Shown piece after piece: positions 11,971-15,768 of a stretch of 15,768 bases of DNA. Made by a program: the position numbers and the translations under genes. The notes beneath the pieces are model-generated. The model worked only from the letters and a program-made list of their open reading frames with translations, ran no database searches and was not told the origin of the DNA. The stretch spans positions 1 through 15,768 of the forward strand of contig URWB01000047.1 of assembly GCA_900551415.1 (NCBI GenBank), written 5' to 3'. How positions within the stretch are numbered: position 1 is the stretch's first letter; the number at the start of each line of letters is the position of its first letter. The stretch comes from an uncultured Eubacteriales bacterium. GTDB lineage: Bacteria; Bacillota; Clostridia; Peptostreptococcales; Anaerovoracaceae.

Positions 11971-14900
11971 ATGGGTTGTTTTTGTCTTTACATCCGGTGA
12001 TTGCTTTCATTAAGGCAAACTTTTCTTTTCTTGTGTAAGCGGTTTTATCCAAATATGCTTTCACTTCTTTTTTGCTTAAACTGCCGTTTTTGTTCGCATC
12101 AGCACGTTTTCTGGTATAGGTGTAAATGTCGTTGTCGATTCCGGCTGCATAAAGCGCTTTCCCCCTTTCTATAGACTTATGTTTTATCCCCAGCCGTTTC
12201 ATTACTTCTTCGCGGTATCCTGCCTCCAAAAGCGCGTTGACTTTTTTTGTGTCCGCCATGTTTCCTTTTGTTAGCTCGTAGATCTTCCTTGCGTCCGCAT
12301 CACTTATGCCGCTTTTCTTGATTTTTGCGAGCGCTTCTTTTTGGGTCTCCTTCATGAATGAATCCGCGTAGCTTTCTTTGCTGCTGTAGTCGATCTGCTT
12401 CTCGTCAAGAGCGTTTCCGACCGCCTGCTTCTGCTTTGTCGTCAGGTTGGAATTCAGAATCGCCGTTCGCATTTGGCTGGTATTGCCCGGAAGCGAGCGA
12501 ACAAACTTTTCCGCCTCGGTGTTTTTCATGCCTGCGGTAACCAACGCCTGATAAGCTTTGCTCTTCTTCGCAGAAAGCATTTTAAATCCGCTTTCCACAT
12601 AGTCATCGGCGTTTCCGATCGCGTACTGGCCGAATAACAGTCCTTTTATGATGCTTCCCGCGTCAGGATCAACTGCGAAGCGGAGTTTTTCCTGCCCGTC
12701 ATTATCCAGTCCGTAAGATCCGCCCTTTTTGAGCGCGATGCCGGACTCGATGACTTTTTTGATCTGGCCTCCGCCGATCGGCGGTGCGATATAAAAGGCA
12801 GGTTTTGCGGCTTCTTTTCCGATTTCCGACCACGCTTTCTTTGGGTCTACATCTCCGGAGAGGAGGTTTCCGAGGTTGGTCGCGATTTTTGGTACACTCG
12901 GCAGCGCGGATGAGATCGGCACACGGCCGCCGCCCAGGATACCACCGACAAACGGAATGTCCTCGGCGATGTTTTCTCCGGCCGCTGTGATGGCAGCGCC
13001 GCCCTTCTTGATCTCGACCTCTTTCAGATTGATGTCCTCGTCTTTCATTGCGGCATTCCAAAGCGCTTCCGCGAAATTAGGAACCTTCTTTCCGGTCGTG
13101 TCTCCAACAAAGTCATTTACCCAGCTGATTGGATCCAGGGCCGGGCGTCTTCCGACAAAGAACTCATACACGTCATTGAAGATGTACGCGCCGATCGCAT
13201 AGTTTGTGAACGCCAACGCTACTTTTGCCACGTTCTCTTTGCTTCTTGGGATGTCCTTTAAAAGATGTGACCACTGGTTGTTGACTTCGACCTGGTACAT
13301 CGTGAGGATCTTCGAAACCGGATTCTTGGAGTTAAATATCGTTGGCAGCGCGCCTTTGGAGCGAGCAGCGATGATGTCGGCGGCGAAGCGGTCCGCGGTT
13401 TTGATTGCATCTTCCGGATTTACACCTTTTGCAATTTGCTCGGCGTATTTTGCCCGCACAAGTGCCTGTGAGGTAAATCTGTCAATCAGCTCCATCGGTT
13501 TTGTCAGAACGTCCTGCGCTTTTTCCATGCCGGATTTCCACAGTACATCGCTTCCTTTTCGGTTTGTGAGGAATGAAGACATGTCTGCGATGTTGTCTGC
13601 TTTTCGAAAGCCGTTCTGTACGGTTTCCGCCATACCCTGCAGGATATATTTTGGGGAAAGTTCCCCCGCCTGCACCAGCGGGATGAAGTTTGTCAGCCAA
13701 GATGCAGGGTTTAAAGCAACCATGTTTGCCGCCACACGATTTTCAATCGCCTTGCTTGTGTTATACAGCGTTCTTCCAAGGCTCTGTTCGAAGACTCTGT
13801 CAAACTGTGACTTCTTTCCTGCGAGCTGGTCTGTATAATTGGTTAACCACGTTGCAAGACTTCCAAGTTTTGTGTTTCCGGTGTCATAAATTCCGTTTAT
13901 GGTGATCTCTTTTATCACATCATCAAGATCTGCGTTGGCTCTCACATCGCGTACACGCTCTTTGATTCCGTTGCTGGAATACTTGTACCGCAGCTCGCTT
14001 ACCAGCGCGCGCAGCTTCTGGATATCCTCCGTGTGATGAATCACATCCGAGATTCCTTCCAGATAGATGTCGAATCCTTTGATCGCATCGTATTCGGTAA
14101 CCTCTGCGGTTCGCTGCAGCGCGTGCCCGAACCACTTCTTTCCCGGCCGGAAGGTGTGGGTAAGTCCGTTGATGTCCGTCGGCAGCTCGTCTTTTTTGAT
14201 GTTGATTCCCAGCGCGCTTGCCGCCTTAGCCAGGATTCCGTCCGGCTTTTCTTCCGTGAAGTGTGGGAAGTAGTCTTTTCGGAACTCGATCGGCTCGTAG
14301 CCGTGTCTTAAAAGCACGTTGTTTGCCGCTTCTAAAAGCTGATTGTAGAGTTTTCGCATAGTGTCGACCGCGTTTTGGATTTTTCCAAAGTCCGCGCCGA
14401 GTTCCTCGATTGCCTCTTTTTCGATGAGTTTTTCTCCGTACAGCTGCACGATCTCTGCTTCTGAAATCTTGAACTTTTTTCCTGCCGCGCGCGCCTCGGC
14501 GATCTTCTCGGAAAGTCCCGGCGCGTCCACCGAAAGATATCTTGTGTCAAAGGTTTTCTTTGTCGATATGTTCAGCTTTCGTACTTCTCCTCTAAGCGCG
14601 GTTTTCATTTTCGTTGCAGCAGCTCCATGCTCATGGATCTGCTCAAAGTATTCTTTGTTAATCCGCTCGCCTGTTTCTTTTCCGGCAATGTCCACGAAGT
14701 TTCGCTCCGGCGTTTCTCTGGCATACAAGAGTCCGATTTTGTCGTTCCATTTGTCGGAAGATGCGAGCATATCGTCTGCAATCTTTTTATACGCGTCTTT
14801 GGTTTCCTGCCCGTATTTTCTAATGGCCTTTTTCATCTCATAAACCGGTTTTTCGGCAGCATAGACTTCAAAGATGTTTTGGCTGTTCAGGCTTGCCCTT

Positions 14901-15768
14901 CGCACTTGGTCCGGCGTCATTCTCCCTTTTAAGAGCATGTTTTTAAAGTCTTGATCTGCATCGCTTAAGAGGATCTTGCTCTTCACTTTGTCGGCATTTC
15001 GTTTCATTTTGCCTAGCTCTCCGGCAAATTCCAGCATCTCGTCTGTGGTGAGATCGGTTTCGCGTTTTGTCACGTACTGCTTGACGATGTTTGCTTTTTT
15101 CTCTAACTCGTCCATCACCTCGTCGAATCTTTTTCTTGCTTCGGCGTAAATTGCTTCCGCTTCTACGTCTGCCGATACTCTGGTCTCTGCCACTTTGATG
15201 CTGCTTGCTACATCTGCGATTTTCTCCAGCATTTCTTCCTCGGTGTTTAACTCCGGAAACAGCTCCGGGTAAGAGGCCCGCAGCTCGTCATAAAAAATGT
15301 CAATTTTTGCGCCGTCTGTGTTTGACATTCTCACCTTGTTCATGTTTGCTCTTCGGAAGTCATCGAAGTCCGCAATGTTTCGTCTGACGCGTTCCGATAC
15401 GGACAGCTGTGTTTGGCGTATGGTCTTCTTCAGATCCTGGTATCTCAGCGCGAAGTCCTGATCCACAACGATGCCTTCCGCGAACATCTCATTAAAGAGC
15501 CTGTCCTTATCCGCTCTTGTAAGACTTCCGTCTTTCATCTTTTCCACGGCCAGGTTCATCTGCTCTTTGATGTATTTGTTGTCTGAATACTTGTTGATTC
15601 CCAGGGCTTCCTTCATCGCCAGGTCTGCTTCTCTGATTTCGCGGTTTTGTACCTGCTTCGCCTTTTGGCTTGTCTTTGTGGTTACTTTTTCCTCTCTTCG
15701 CAGGATGCGCTTAGTAAATTCCTCCGGCAGCTCCCTGTAATCCGCGTTGTGTACCATGCGGATAATGT
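11963..15768 (-). CDS. Giant phage virion-type protein with LPD-like region and C-terminal EF-hand (5' end outside window)
   Basis: The visible part has at least 1264 codons, and the frame stays open to the right edge, so the true start is probably beyond the window. The N-terminal 450 residues are mostly charged, helical and probably coiled coil. A more conserved-looking globular region follows, with FRKDYFPHF (about 495), NPASWLTNF (about 682) and NPVSKILTMYQVEVNNQW (about 810). It resembles the large phage polyvalent-type (LPD) virion proteins, which I infer rather than prove. Gly/Ala-rich segments with membrane-like character (around AAITAAGENIAEDIPFVGGI) occur near residue 920. A canonical EF-hand loop DANKNGSLSKKE lies at about 1220-1231. 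The likely role is an internal or ejected virion protein that acts in DNA delivery. The gene is followed by a terminator and the lysis cassette, as expected for the end of a structural operon. Confidence 0.75.
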   Translation of the reverse strand, partial: IIRMVHNADYRELPEEFTKRILRREEKVTTKTSQKAKQVQNREIREADLAMKEALGINKYSDNKYIKEQMNLAVEKMKDGSLTRADKDRLFNEMFAEGIVVDQDFALRYQDLKKTIRQTQLSVSERVRRNIADFDDFRRANMNKVRMSNTDGAKIDIFYDELRASYPELFPELNTEEEMLEKIADVASSIKVAETRVSADVEAEAIYAEARKRFDEVMDELEKKANIVKQYVTKRETDLTTDEMLEFAGELGKMKRNADKVKSKILLSDADQDFKNMLLKGRMTPDQVRRASLNSQNIFEVYAAEKPVYEMKKAIRKYGQETKDAYKKIADDMLASSDKWNDKIGLLYARETPERNFVDIAGKETGERINKEYFEQIHEHGAAATKMKTALRGEVRKLNISTKKTFDTRYLSVDAPGLSEKIAEARAAGKKFKISEAEIVQLYGEKLIEKEAIEELGADFGKIQNAVDTMRKLYNQLLEAANNVLLRHGYEPIEFRKDYFPHFTEEKPDGILAKAASALGINIKKDELPTDINGLTHTFRPGKKWFGHALQRTAEVTEYDAIKGFDIYLEGISDVIHHTEDIQKLRALVSELRYKYSSNGIKERVRDVRANADLDDVIKEITINGIYDTGNTKLGSLATWLTNYTDQLAGKKSQFDRVFEQSLGRTLYNTSKAIENRVAANMVALNPASWLTNFIPLVQAGELSPKYILQGMAETVQNGFRKADNIADMSSFLTNRKGSDVLWKSGMEKAQDVLTKPMELIDRFTSQALVRAKYAEQIAKGVNPEDAIKTADRFAADIIAARSKGALPTIFNSKNPVSKILTMYQVEVNNQWSHLLKDIPRSKENVAKVALAFTNYAIGAYIFNDVYEFFVGRRPALDPISWVNDFVGDTTGKKVPNFAEALWNAAMKDEDINLKEVEIKKGGAAITAAGENIAEDIPFVGGILGGGRVPISSALPSVPKIATNLGNLLSGDVDPKKAWSEIGKEAAKPAFYIAPPIGGGQIKKVIESGIALKKGGSYGLDNDGQEKLRFAVDPDAGSIIKGLLFGQYAIGNADDYVESGFKMLSAKKSKAYQALVTAGMKNTEAEKFVRSLPGNTSQMRTAILNSNLTTKQKQAVGNALDEKQIDYSSKESYADSFMKETQKEALAKIKKSGISDADARKIYELTKGNMADTKKVNALLEAGYREEVMKRLGIKHKSIERGKALYAAGIDNDIYTYTRKRADANKNGSLSKKEVKAYLDKTAYTRKEKFALMKAITGCKDKNNPYR

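Larger units (their letters stand above)
7338..15768 (-). mobile_element. Prophage integrated in cotJC, partial (right end outside window)
   Basis: Every recognised gene from 7401 to the right edge runs on the minus strand, and the set is phage-like. It comprises a giant virion-type protein, holin-like membrane proteins, a CHAP-SH3 endolysin, an LLH holin, an RHH repressor, a Bro-N/KilAC antirepressor and a Panacea-domain protein. The left boundary coincides with the interruption of cotJC. No integrase or recombinase is in the window. By position it should be near the other end. The strip 7351-8850 is visibly more AT-rich than the flanking phage genes, as expected of late-acquired cargo. Confidence 0.85.

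Overview
The window looks like a chromosomal stretch of a spore-forming, anaerobic-type Clostridia member (Bacillota). It carries cotJABC spore-coat genes, a CwlJ/GerQ-like germination pair, a fused AroE-AroK protein and a prophage of Gram-positive type. The exact genus cannot be read from the sequence.

Region 1 (1-1371) is the head of the rimP-nusA operon on the minus strand, with a good vegetative promoter and a leader hairpin. nusA is broken after 174 codons, and the 57 bases at the left edge do not continue it. Region 2 (1419-2798) is a two-gene plus-strand sporulation operon: a CwlJ/SleB-family cortex hydrolase and a GerQ-like coat protein, behind a promoter that matches the mother-cell sigma-K pattern. 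Region 3 (2799-3125) is a convergent gap filled by a nested 184-bp palindrome. Region 4 (minus strand) holds a bifunctional shikimate dehydrogenase/shikimate kinase and a KdpDE-like two-component system whose kinase lacks the usual KdpD N-terminal half. Region 5 (6519-7350) is the cotJABC operon behind a second sigma-K-type promoter of the same design. cotJC is cut after about 33 recognisable codons.

Region 6 (about 7338 to the right edge) is an integrated prophage, with all recognised genes on the minus strand. From the right edge toward the junction they are: a very large virion-type protein (5' end outside the window), a terminator, a lysis cassette (small membrane protein, CHAP-SH3 endolysin, second membrane protein, LLH-type holin), a self-regulated-looking RHH repressor, a 49-residue protein, a Bro-N/KilAC antirepressor, and an AT-rich cargo pair next to the junction. 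The cargo pair is a Panacea (SocA-like, DUF4065) antitoxin-type protein and a coiled-coil/three-TM protein. A short structured plus-strand RNA is predicted between the RHH gene and the 49-codon gene.

Two points deserve most attention. First, a prophage sits inside a mother-cell sporulation gene (cotJC) that is driven by a sigma-K-like promoter. This is the arrangement of developmentally excised intervening elements such as skin in sigK and SPbeta in spsM. Second, the Panacea/membrane-protein pair is a candidate toxin-antitoxin or anti-phage module whose effector I do not recognise as a named family.
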